From an uncultured Slackia sp. (lineage in GTDB: Bacteria > Actinomycetota > Coriobacteriia > Coriobacteriales > Eggerthellaceae): DNA of 64,000 bases. Position 1 is the first letter of the stretch. The number at the start of each line of letters is the position of its first letter. Below, in pieces: positions 32,965-40,410 of the stretch. Under the pieces are notes generated by a model that ran no database searches, was not told where the DNA came from, and saw only the letters and a list, made by a program, of their open reading frames with translations. The position numbers and the translations under genes are program-made. Location: the NCBI RefSeq assembly GCF_934630525.1, contig NZ_CAKTVX010000001.1:186001-250000 (forward strand), read 5' to 3'.

Positions 32965-34548
32965 ATGGCAGATTCGACCTCTGGCGTGCGCGTTCGTTTC
33001 GCGCCTTCGCCCACGGGCAAGCTTCATATCGGCGGTGCCCGCACGGCTATTTACAACTGGGCGTTTGCTCGCGCCACGGGCGGCACGTTCGTGCTGCGCA
33101 TCGAGGACACCGATCCCGAGCGCTCCACCGAGGAAAACACGCAAATCATTCTGCGCGCTATGCGCTGGCTCGGCCTCGATTGGGACGAAGGTCCCGAAGT
33201 GGGCGGCGATTTCGGCCCCTACAAGCAAACTGAGCGCTTCGACACCTACAAGGCTGCCCTGGAGCAGCTTAAAGAGCGCGGCGCGGTGTACCCGTGCTTC
33301 TGCACGAAGGAAACGCTCGACGCCAAGCGCGAGGCTGCCGAGAAAACTGAGGGCGGCTATTCGGGCTACGATCGCACGTGCCGTTCGCTTTCCGCTGAAG
33401 AGGCGCAGGCGCGCATCGATGCAGGCGAGCCGCATGTATGGCGCCTGAAGGTGCCCGAGAACCATGGCCCCATCGAGTTCGACGACGCCGTGTATGGCCA
33501 CATGAGCTTCCCGGCCGACGTTATGGACGACATGATTCTGGTGCGCACCGATGGCACGCCGACCTATAACTTCGCCGTGGTCTGCGACGATGCGAACATG
33601 CATATCACACATGTAATTCGCGGTGACGACCACCTGTCCAACACGCCGCGTCAGATTCTGATTTATGAGGCATTGGGCCTTGAGGCTCCGACATTTGCGC
33701 ACCTCTCCATGATTCTGGGCGCCGACGGCAAGAAACTTTCCAAGCGCCACGGTGCCACGAGCGTCGAGGAATACGCTGCGCGCGGCTATTTGCCCGACAC
33801 GATGGTGAACTTCCTGGCCCTTCTGGGATGGAGCCTCGACGGCGAGACCACGATTATCCCGCGCGAAGTGCTGTGCGAGAAGTTCGGCCTCGACCGCATT
33901 ACGAAGAAAGACGCCGTGTTCGACGAGACCAAGCTCGATTGGATGAACGGCCAGTACATCAAAACCATGCAGGCCGACGAATGGGTGAAGCTGTCCACGC
34001 CGTGGCTGGCGCAGGCTCGCGCAGCCGGCATGGCTGCCGCCGAGGGCGCTGTGGTGGTTGACGCTGCCGAGGCTGAGCCGTTCGCGCTTTCCGACGACGA
34101 GCAAGCTGCCGCCGTTGCCGAAATCGCTGCCGACATCGAGGCGCGCCCCGCATTCTACGAGGCGCTTTACCCGTTGCTCGCCGAGCGCGAGACGAGCCTG
34201 AGCGATGCTGCCGAGAAGCTGCCGTACATGTTCTGGGGCAAAAACGTCGTGCTCGACGCCAAGAGCGTGAAGAAGGTTCTGCAGAAGGAAGGCGCCCGCG
34301 CCGATGAAGCGCTGCGCGCGTGCCGCGAGGTGCTTGCAAACGCCGAGGCTTGGGAATGCGATCCCATGCAGGAGGCGTGTCGTGCGCTGTGCGAGCCTAT
34401 GGGCATCAAGCCCAAGCTCATGTTCCAGCCGCTTCGTGTTGCCGTGTGCGGCAACATGGTGAGCCCGCCGCTGTTCGAGAGCATTGAGCTGCTGAATCGC
34501 GAAGACGTGCTTGCCCGCATCGACGCGACGCTCGCTGCCGCATTCTAA
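32965..34548 (+). CDS. gltX: glutamyl-tRNA synthetase
   Basis: 527 residues, full length. VRFAPSPTGKLHIGGARTA contains HIGG (HIGH motif); KKLSKRHG is the KMSKS motif. CFCTK plus a later CRSL form the zinc-site region, and a complete C-terminal anticodon-binding domain follows. It charges tRNA(Glu), and in an organism using GatCAB also tRNA(Gln). ATG 32965 follows TGGAAGGA, 25 bases after the Lit-like gene. It is distinct from GluQ at 19084, which lacks the C-terminal half. A GC hairpin without a T tract follows at 34554. Confidence 0.95.
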   Translation: MADSTSGVRVRFAPSPTGKLHIGGARTAIYNWAFARATGGTFVLRIEDTDPERSTEENTQIILRAMRWLGLDWDEGPEVGGDFGPYKQTERFDTYKAALEQLKERGAVYPCFCTKETLDAKREAAEKTEGGYSGYDRTCRSLSAEEAQARIDAGEPHVWRLKVPENHGPIEFDDAVYGHMSFPADVMDDMILVRTDGTPTYNFAVVCDDANMHITHVIRGDDHLSNTPRQILIYEALGLEAPTFAHLSMILGADGKKLSKRHGATSVEEYAARGYLPDTMVNFLALLGWSLDGETTIIPREVLCEKFGLDRITKKDAVFDETKLDWMNGQYIKTMQADEWVKLSTPWLAQARAAGMAAAEGAVVVDAAEAEPFALSDDEQAAAVAEIAADIEARPAFYEALYPLLAERETSLSDAAEKLPYMFWGKNVVLDAKSVKKVLQKEGARADEALRACREVLANAEAWECDPMQEACRALCEPMGIKPKLMFQPLRVAVCGNMVSPPLFESIELLNREDVLARIDATLAAAF

Positions 34549-34553
34549 TATTT

Positions 34554-34585
34554 CGCCCGCGCCGGCAATGCGTTCGGCGCGGGCG
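34554..34585 (+). terminator. GC hairpin after gltX
   Basis: CGCCCGCGCCG (34554-34564) pairs perfectly with CGGCGCGGGCG (34575-34585). There is no T tract, so termination would be weak or need Rho. Confidence 0.5.
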
Positions 34586-34627
34586 CTCTGCGTTGTTAAG
34601 GCTGCTTAAAGGGGGATTCTCGCAGCG

Positions 34628-35695
34628 ATGAAAGTTCTCACGATTCCTGAACACTGCACGCGTACGCACGGCGCACATTGCACGCGCTGCCAGCTCGCGT
34701 GTCCCGCCAAGGCTCTTTCCTTCGACGAGGCGGGCGCGCCGGTTATCGATCGCGATGCGTGCACGAAGTGCGGCGTGTGCATTGGCGTGTGCGACGCGTT
34801 CTCTTCGAGCTCGGCGACGGCTTTGCGCCTGTATGACCACTTGCGCAAAGTGGCCATGCGCGGAGAAATCGTATACCTCACCTGCGAAGAGAACGTTTTC
34901 CCTGGTTTTGAGCCGGCGAAAAATGTCACGGTGCTTCCTTGCTTGGCGTGCGTGCCTCCCGAGTTGTGGACGCTTCTGCTCTCGCAGAACGTTCCTGTGT
35001 GCGTGGCGTGCGATTTGAAGTACTGCGAAGATTGCTCGCGCGCTGCGAAAATCGGCGAGTTGCTTTTCACCAAAGCCATCGAAATTGCCGAGGCGCAAAC
35101 GGGCGAGAGCGTTCACTTCGATCGCGAAATTCCCGAATATGCGCCTCCCGTGGAAGCTGTGGTCGATGACGAATTCGACCGTCGTGCCGCGTTTGACAGC
35201 GTGAAAGACGATGCGTTCGGCATTATTTCTGGCCGCCGCCGTCTGAAGCAGTCTGACACCCTGAAGGAGGCCTATCGCAAGAAGGAACGCGAACGCATGC
35301 GCGAGGCGCTGAATTTGAGCGAGGGCGAGTACTTAAGCGACGCGCTCGAGAAGGGCAGGGCGATCCGCGTCATGCCGCCTCGTCGCCGCATGCTGCTTGA
35401 GGCCTATGCCGCCAAGCCCGATATCGCCGAAAATGTCGAAATCGCCGTGAGCGCGACCGACCATGACGCCTGCGTGGAATGCCTCGATTGCGTGGCGAAG
35501 TGTGCGAGCGGCGCGCGCATCGCGACCAAGGAAGGCCACCTGGAGTACGACGCGCGCTACTGCGTCGGCTGCGGCGCGTGCGAGGCTGCTTGCCCGCGCA
35601 ACGCCATCGAGCTCGTCGAGGCGACCTTCGCCGATCTTTTGCCGGAAGGCCCCGGCAAGCCAGCTATTGAGCCCAATCTGGCCGATTACGAGTAG
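34628..35695 (+). CDS. multi-cluster ferredoxin-like protein of unknown partner
   Basis: 355 residues. N-terminal 2x[4Fe-4S]-type domain: CTRCQLACP and CTKCGVCIGVC. A middle Cys-rich region (about residues 80-140) has TCEEN, CLACVPP, CVACDLKYCEDC. A long charged helical stretch (residues 190-275) follows, then a C-terminal second pair, CVECLDCVAKC and CVGCGACEAACP. At least four [4Fe-4S] clusters are likely. It may carry electrons between an unidentified soluble donor and a membrane or reductase partner; no enzyme partner is adjacent. ATG 34628 follows AAAGGGGGA at somewhat long spacing. Stands alone before a strong terminator. Confidence 0.75.
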   Translation: MKVLTIPEHCTRTHGAHCTRCQLACPAKALSFDEAGAPVIDRDACTKCGVCIGVCDAFSSSSATALRLYDHLRKVAMRGEIVYLTCEENVFPGFEPAKNVTVLPCLACVPPELWTLLLSQNVPVCVACDLKYCEDCSRAAKIGELLFTKAIEIAEAQTGESVHFDREIPEYAPPVEAVVDDEFDRRAAFDSVKDDAFGIISGRRRLKQSDTLKEAYRKKERERMREALNLSEGEYLSDALEKGRAIRVMPPRRRMLLEAYAAKPDIAENVEIAVSATDHDACVECLDCVAKCASGARIATKEGHLEYDARYCVGCGACEAACPRNAIELVEATFADLLPEGPGKPAIEPNLADYE

Positions 35696-35705
35696 CTGTA
35701 CGAAA

Positions 35706-35740
35706 GTGGGGTAGGAGGAAAGCCTTCTGCCCCATTTTTC
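35706..35740 (+). terminator. terminator of the polyferredoxin gene
   Basis: Bases 35707-35718 pair with 35723-35734 (12 pairs, two G-U) around an AAAG loop, followed by TTTTT. Confidence 0.85.
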
Positions 35741-35825
35741 CTTGGTGGGAAACTGCTGGTTTCCGGCTTTCCGGGCAGGGCAGGGAATCGATCCTGCCTC
35801 GTTTTAACGTACGAGGGGAGTGCAT

Positions 35826-36560
35826 GTGGAAACGATGGACCGCGATCGCGCCCGACTGATTGCCGACATTGAAGCTTTCAAGCCGTTCAATGAACAGGAA
35901 TCGGTCGATAAACAGGTGATTCTTCGCGCTCTTAAAAGTGACCCCAATTGCTTCGAGCGCTCTGCGCAGGCGCATATGGCGACATCGATTTGGACGGTTG
36001 ATGCTTCTTTTGAACGCACGCTGCTTGAATGGCACAACATTTACCAATCGTGGTCGTGGATTGGCGGTCATGCCGATGGCGTGGCCGATTTGCGCGCGGT
36101 TGCTCTTCGCGAACTCGAAGAAGAGACTGGCGTGCATGGCCGCATTCTTCCGTATGGCCGCGGCGTTTCGGCCGAGGGCGAGCTTGTTCGAGGGAATGGC
36201 GTTCTGGGAGGTTCGAATCTTCCACTTGAGCAAGACGCGTCGAGCGAAAGCTGTTTCGCGCGGGGTTTTGAATCGTGCCAACGAGCTGATTTCCGCCCTA
36301 ACGGTGGCGATATTTTCTCGCTCGAGGTGCTCACGGTGAACGGCCACGAGAAGCGCGGCGCATATGTGGGCTCCCACTTGCATCTGAATGTGACGTATTT
36401 AGCGCAGGCAAATCCCGATGAACCGCTGAAGGTGAAGCCTGACGAGAATTCCGCCCTGAAATGGGTGCCGCTCGACGATGCCGTTCGCCTGTCAAGCGAG
36501 CCGTGGATTCGCGATCGCATCTACCGCAAGCTTATCGCCAAAACCCGTGCCTATCGCTGA
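35826..36560 (+). CDS. NUDIX hydrolase
   Basis: 244 residues. The NUDIX box reads GHADGVADLRAVALRELEEE then TGV; the metal-binding RELEEE core is intact but the first conserved Glu of the consensus is Ala, as in the GGHADG subgroup. The later region GSHLHLNVTYLAQA fits that subgroup. A stretch of about 45 residues (after RILPYGRGVSAEGEL) looks like an insertion. The substrate, probably a nucleoside diphosphate derivative, is unknown. GTG 35826 is preferred for its spacing from GAGGGGAG; ATG 35835 is too far away. Confidence 0.85.
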   Translation: METMDRDRARLIADIEAFKPFNEQESVDKQVILRALKSDPNCFERSAQAHMATSIWTVDASFERTLLEWHNIYQSWSWIGGHADGVADLRAVALRELEEETGVHGRILPYGRGVSAEGELVRGNGVLGGSNLPLEQDASSESCFARGFESCQRADFRPNGGDIFSLEVLTVNGHEKRGAYVGSHLHLNVTYLAQANPDEPLKVKPDENSALKWVPLDDAVRLSSEPWIRDRIYRKLIAKTRAYR

Positions 36561-36564
36561 TCGA

Positions 36565-36595
36565 ACCTGCTAAACGCTACGAGCATTTAGCAGGT
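36565..36595. repeat. palindromic repeat copy 3, overlapping the TetR gene end
   Basis: ACCTGCTAAACGCT, loop ACG, AGCATTTAGCAGGT. It lies between convergent genes and supplies the stop codon and last two codons of the TetR gene. Read in the TetR direction the stem pairs fully, with one U-G wobble, so it may help end that transcript. Confidence 0.8.
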
Positions 36596-37189
36596 CTCTG
36601 CTTCTAAGATTCCGTTGACGCCTCGGGTCATTGCTTTCGCAACGATTCGGGCGATTTCGTTGAAAGGCACGTCGTCGCCCGAGTTGTACCAGCTTTCATA
36701 GGCTTCGAACATGCCGCCCAGAATGAAACGTGCGTAGTACTCGGTGTTTTCCAGGGACTTAAGGCCGCGCGCCGCGCGCTCGCGCTGAATAGCTTCGACC
36801 CAATAGGGCGTCATGGCCGAAATAAGGTGCTTAATGGGAAGCTTTTCCATGAATATTGGGTTGAACAGGCGCGTTTGGCGATAGCTTTCACCAATCTCGT
36901 GCGCAACGCCATCGACATCGAGCGGCACGGTGTCCAAAACGCCGCTTGCCTTGATGCGCTCCATGGTTTTTTGCGCGTGTCGTTTCGTCATAGCGTCGAG
37001 CACGTCGTCGACCGAGTCGTAGTGCAAATAGAACGTCTTGCGATTGATGTTGGCTTCTTTCGCCAAAGCGCTTACGGTGATTTTGTCGTAGTCGGTTTTC
37101 AGGATGAGGCTCGCCAAGCCCTCCTCGATTGCTTGGCGTGTTTTCAATACGCGTCGATCGATTTTCTTCGCGCCGCTTTCCTGTGCCAT
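36587..37189 (-). CDS. TetR-family transcription regulator
   Basis: 200 residues. Residues 14-60 are a TetR HTH: TRQAIEEGLASLILKTDYDK, VSALAKEANINRKTFYLHY. The remaining helices should bind an unknown ligand. It is divergent from the radical SAM gene at 37404, sharing an AT-rich 214-base control region, so that gene is its likely target along with itself. I could not find a clear palindromic operator there. Its last two codons and stop come from the palindromic repeat. Confidence 0.9.
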   Translation of the reverse strand: MAQESGAKKIDRRVLKTRQAIEEGLASLILKTDYDKITVSALAKEANINRKTFYLHYDSVDDVLDAMTKRHAQKTMERIKASGVLDTVPLDVDGVAHEIGESYRQTRLFNPIFMEKLPIKHLISAMTPYWVEAIQRERAARGLKSLENTEYYARFILGGMFEAYESWYNSGDDVPFNEIARIVAKAMTRGVNGILEAETC

Positions 37190-37403
37190 ATTCTTTTGCG
37201 CCCCTTTGAATCTGAAATCAACATTTCGGCAAAGTTAACCCCAAATTAAAACACTCTGTTGCTTATGCTTCACCTGTAGCAATACTGGCAATTGTCCCCT
37301 TTGCTTCGAATCATAATAATGCACATATGAGCATAAAACCACACATGTAGAAAAAATATTGAAGCACCACGTCGCCAAAACGCGGCGAGAAAAGGGGAGT
37401 GTT

Positions 37404-38855
37404 ATGGTCGCTTTGGATTCCGTGAAGCATGCGGCATTGTGCAAAATGGTCGATTACCTGTTTGAAGACCCCGAAACAAGGTTTCCAAAGGCGATGGAGA
37501 TGGTCGACAAGGCCGCTCCGCGCAACCTTTTCCCTTCGCAACGCGAGGCATTCCGTAATGCGATTGACGAGAAGAACAACTGGTATCAGCTGCTCATGAA
37601 AATTGCCCATCTGAACCCCGAAGTGCGAAATCGCCTGGTGAAATCGTTCTTGATCGATTCGAACCTTATGGTATGGGGCGAGCAAGAGAAGAACCGCGAC
37701 AAATATCAGTGCAACATTCCGTGGGCGATTCTGCTCGACCCCACGAGCGCGTGCAACCTGCATTGCACGGGTTGTTGGGCCGCAGAATACGGCCATAAGC
37801 TCAACCTGAGCTACGACGACATCAATTCCATCATCGAGCAAGGCAAGGCCTTGGGAACGCACGTGTTCATCTACACGGGCGGCGAGCCCCTGGTGCGCAA
37901 GCACGACCTCATCAAGCTGTGCGAGGCGCATCCCGATTGCGCGTTCCTCTGCTTCACGAACGCCACGCTCATCGACGAGGCGTTCTGCCAAGACATGCTT
38001 CGCGTGGCGAACTTCGTGCCGGCAATTTCGGCTGAAGGCTTCGAGGAAGCCACCGATGCGCGCCGCGGTGAAGGCGTGTTCCAGAAGGTGTCGAAGGCCA
38101 TGGCGCTGCTTCGCGAGCACGGTCTGCCGTTCGGCGTTTCATGCTGCTACACCGCTCAGAATGCGAGCTCTATTGCGTCTGAAGAATACTTCGATTGGCT
38201 TATCGACCAGGGTGCATTGTTCGCTTGGATTTTCTCGTTTATGCCTGTTGGCCACGGTTCCACGCCCGATCTTATCCCCAACGCCGCTCAGCGCGAGCAT
38301 CTGTACAACTTCGTGCGCGAGATGCGCCAGACGAAGCCCCTGTTCACGCTCGACTTCCAAGACGACGGCGAATTTGTGGGTGGCTGCATTGCCGGCGGGC
38401 GTCGCTACTTGCACATCAATGCCGCGGGCGATGTGGAGCCGTGTGTGTTTGCGCACTATTCGAACGCGAACATCCATGACGTAAGCTTGCTTGACGCGTT
38501 GCGCTCGCCCATTTTCATGGAGTACTACTACGAGCAGCCCTTCGACGGCAACTACCTGCGCCCGTGCCCCATTCTGGAAAATTCGGGCATGCTCGCCGAT
38601 ATGGTCGCGCGTTCCGGCGCGAAATCGACCGATTTGCAGCACGAGGAAAGCGCCGAGGAGCTCTGCTCGAAAACCAAGGCGTTCAGCGAGGAGTGGGCGC
38701 CCGTCGCCAAGCGTTTGTGGAACGACCCGCGCGACCCCATGCATGGCAAGCGCATGACGAAAACCCAGGGCATGGCCGAGGCCGATATGCATAAGTTCGA
38801 ACGCCTGCAGAAGGAAGGCCGCACGCTGCATTACAACGGTGGCCTGCGCTCATAA
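37404..38855 (+). CDS. radical SAM protein with SPASM-like C-terminal region
   Basis: 483 residues. DPTSACNLHCTGCWAA holds the CxxxCxxC cluster motif (Cys117, Cys121, Cys124), followed by FIYTGGEPLVRKHDL (GGEP motif for SAM binding). Cysteines after residue 340 (GGCIAGG, VEPCVFAHYS, PCPILEN) resemble the auxiliary-cluster region of SPASM/twitch enzymes. An N-terminal helical domain of about 110 residues precedes the barrel. The reaction is unknown. ATG 37404 follows AAAGGGGAG. Divergent from the TetR gene, which probably controls it. Confidence 0.88.
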   Translation: MVALDSVKHAALCKMVDYLFEDPETRFPKAMEMVDKAAPRNLFPSQREAFRNAIDEKNNWYQLLMKIAHLNPEVRNRLVKSFLIDSNLMVWGEQEKNRDKYQCNIPWAILLDPTSACNLHCTGCWAAEYGHKLNLSYDDINSIIEQGKALGTHVFIYTGGEPLVRKHDLIKLCEAHPDCAFLCFTNATLIDEAFCQDMLRVANFVPAISAEGFEEATDARRGEGVFQKVSKAMALLREHGLPFGVSCCYTAQNASSIASEEYFDWLIDQGALFAWIFSFMPVGHGSTPDLIPNAAQREHLYNFVREMRQTKPLFTLDFQDDGEFVGGCIAGGRRYLHINAAGDVEPCVFAHYSNANIHDVSLLDALRSPIFMEYYYEQPFDGNYLRPCPILENSGMLADMVARSGAKSTDLQHEESAEELCSKTKAFSEEWAPVAKRLWNDPRDPMHGKRMTKTQGMAEADMHKFERLQKEGRTLHYNGGLRS

Positions 38856-38949
38856 TCGCCTGTTCGTGTCGTTATCGTGTGCGCAGGCGGCCTGGCTCGT
38901 CGTGCTGTCGATTTCGGCTACTATGTGTAGCTTGTGCGCCAGGCGCACC

Positions 38950-39047
38950 AGTATTTATCAAGATCCGGGGAAGAGGGTTGGCTCGTCGATCCCGGTACCA
39001 ACCGGGGGCAACACCCACGGTGGTCCCGCCAACAGCGATGAAGAAAG
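38950..39047 (+). promoter_or_regulatory. SAM riboswitch (SAM-I/IV clan) in front of metK
   Basis: TTATCAAGAT, then GGGGAAGAGGGTTGGCTCG and CCCGGTACCAACC follow the S-box order (TTATCAAGAG, GG-GGAGGGACTGGCCC, CCCGGCAACC). P1 can form from TTTATC (38954-38959) and GATGAA (39037-39042); P3 from GGTTGG (38976-38981) and CCAACC (38998-39003). The 3' side of P1 directly precedes AGAAAGGA, so ligand binding could hide or expose the metK ribosome-binding site. A short hairpin (38934-38948) lies just before it. Which SAM subclass it is cannot be decided by eye. Confidence 0.8.
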
Positions 39048-39056
39048 GAATTCTGA

Positions 39057-40319
39057 ATGTCCAACGAGAATGCTACCTACCTGTTCACGTCTGAGTCGGT
39101 GACCGAAGGCCACCCCGACAAGTTGTGCGACCAGGTTTCCGATGCCATTCTGGACGCGATTCTCGCTAAAGAAATCGAGCTCGAAAAAGCCGGCTACATT
39201 TCGCCGAGCGGCAAGCCTGCCGACGTGTCGCAGGTTCGCTGCGCATGCGAAACCGTTGCCACGACGGGCACGGTGTTCGTGACGGGCGAAATTCGCACGC
39301 AGGCCTACGTTGACGTCGACACCATCGTGCGCGACGTTGTTCGCTCCATCGGCTACGACCGTGCGAAGTATGGCTTCGACTGCGACACCTGCGGCGTGAT
39401 CAACGCCATTCACAGCCAGAGCCCCGATATCGCCCAGGGCGTCGATGAGAGCTGGGAGGCCCAGCACGGCGAAGCTGCCGACAAGGAAGACGAAACTGGC
39501 GCGGGCGACCAGGGCATGGTGTTCGGCTACGCCTGCAACGAAACGAGCACGCTCATGCCGATGCCCATTTACCTGGCGCATCGCCTCTCTGAGCGTTTGA
39601 CCGAGGTTCGCAAAAACGGCACGCTTCCGTTCCTTCGCCCCGACGGCAAAACCCAGGTTTCGGTCCGCTATGTCGATGGCAAGCCCGAAGCCGTTGAGAA
39701 GGTGCTCATTTCCACCCAGCACGATGAGGGCGTTGAGCCTGATCAGCTCGAAGCCGCGCTTATTGAGCATGTGATCAACCCTGTGCTTGCCGCTGAAGGT
39801 TTGAAGGCCGCAAGCGACATGGATATCTACGTGAACCCCACGGGTCGTTTCGTCATCGGTGGCCCCATGGGCGACACGGGCCTCACGGGTCGCAAGATTA
39901 TCGTCGACACCTACGGCGGCATGGGCCGTCACGGCGGCGGCGCGTTCTCGGGCAAAGATTGCACGAAGGTCGACCGCTCCGCAGCATACGCGGCGCGTTG
40001 GGTCGCCAAAAACGTCGTGGCGGCTGGCTTGGCCGATCGCTGCGAAGTGCAAATCGCCTACGCCATTGGCATGGCTCGCCCGGTGAGCATCATGGTCGAC
40101 ACCTTCGGCACCGAGCATGTGCCTGTGGCCGACATCGAGAAGGCTGTGTCCGAAGTCTTCGACCTGCGCCCGGCCGCGATTATCGACGCGCTCGACCTTC
40201 GTCGTCCGATCTATCGTCTCACCAGCAACTACGGCCACTTCGGCCGCGAGCTTCCCGAGTTCACGTGGGAGCGCCGCGACAAGGCCGAGGCGCTGCGCAA
40301 GGCGTGCGGCTTGGAGTAG
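39057..40319 (+). CDS. metK: S-adenosylmethionine synthetase
   Basis: 420 residues. The signatures are TSESVTEGHPDKLCDQVSDA, GAGDQGMVFGYA and GGGAFSGKDCTKVDRSAAY, covering the metal, ATP and methionine sites. It forms SAM from methionine and ATP. The N-terminal domain carries a short insertion near residue 45 (YISPSGKPADVSQ). The riboswitch directly upstream gives feedback by SAM. It ends at a strong terminator that separates it from priA. Confidence 0.97.
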   Translation: MSNENATYLFTSESVTEGHPDKLCDQVSDAILDAILAKEIELEKAGYISPSGKPADVSQVRCACETVATTGTVFVTGEIRTQAYVDVDTIVRDVVRSIGYDRAKYGFDCDTCGVINAIHSQSPDIAQGVDESWEAQHGEAADKEDETGAGDQGMVFGYACNETSTLMPMPIYLAHRLSERLTEVRKNGTLPFLRPDGKTQVSVRYVDGKPEAVEKVLISTQHDEGVEPDQLEAALIEHVINPVLAAEGLKAASDMDIYVNPTGRFVIGGPMGDTGLTGRKIIVDTYGGMGRHGGGAFSGKDCTKVDRSAAYAARWVAKNVVAAGLADRCEVQIAYAIGMARPVSIMVDTFGTEHVPVADIEKAVSEVFDLRPAAIIDALDLRRPIYRLTSNYGHFGRELPEFTWERRDKAEALRKACGLE

Positions 40320-40364
40320 TTCGTCCGCCCGCATTTCGCAAACACGAACATATGTTGTATTTTG

Positions 40365-40396
40365 AAAGCGAGTCTCTTCCGAGGCTCGCTTTTCTT
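40365..40396 (+). terminator. metK terminator
   Basis: AAAGCGAGTCTC (40365-40376) pairs with GAGGCTCGCTTT (40381-40392), one G-U wobble, loop TTCC, tail TCTTA. Confidence 0.85.
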
Positions 40397-40397
40397 A

Positions 40398-40403
40398 TAT
40401 ACT
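40398..40403 (+). promoter_or_regulatory. -10 box placed for a leaderless priA mRNA
   Basis: TATACT lies seven bases before the priA ATG and there is no ribosome-binding site. The spacing is the same as for gluQ (19071). Transcripts would begin at or beside the start codon. Confidence 0.5.
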
Positions 40404-40410
40404 CGCCTGC

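Noticed and set aside
37190..37403. TetR operator in the divergent control region
   Set aside because: Only short (6-bp) inverted matches were found; none is centred or conserved enough to call.
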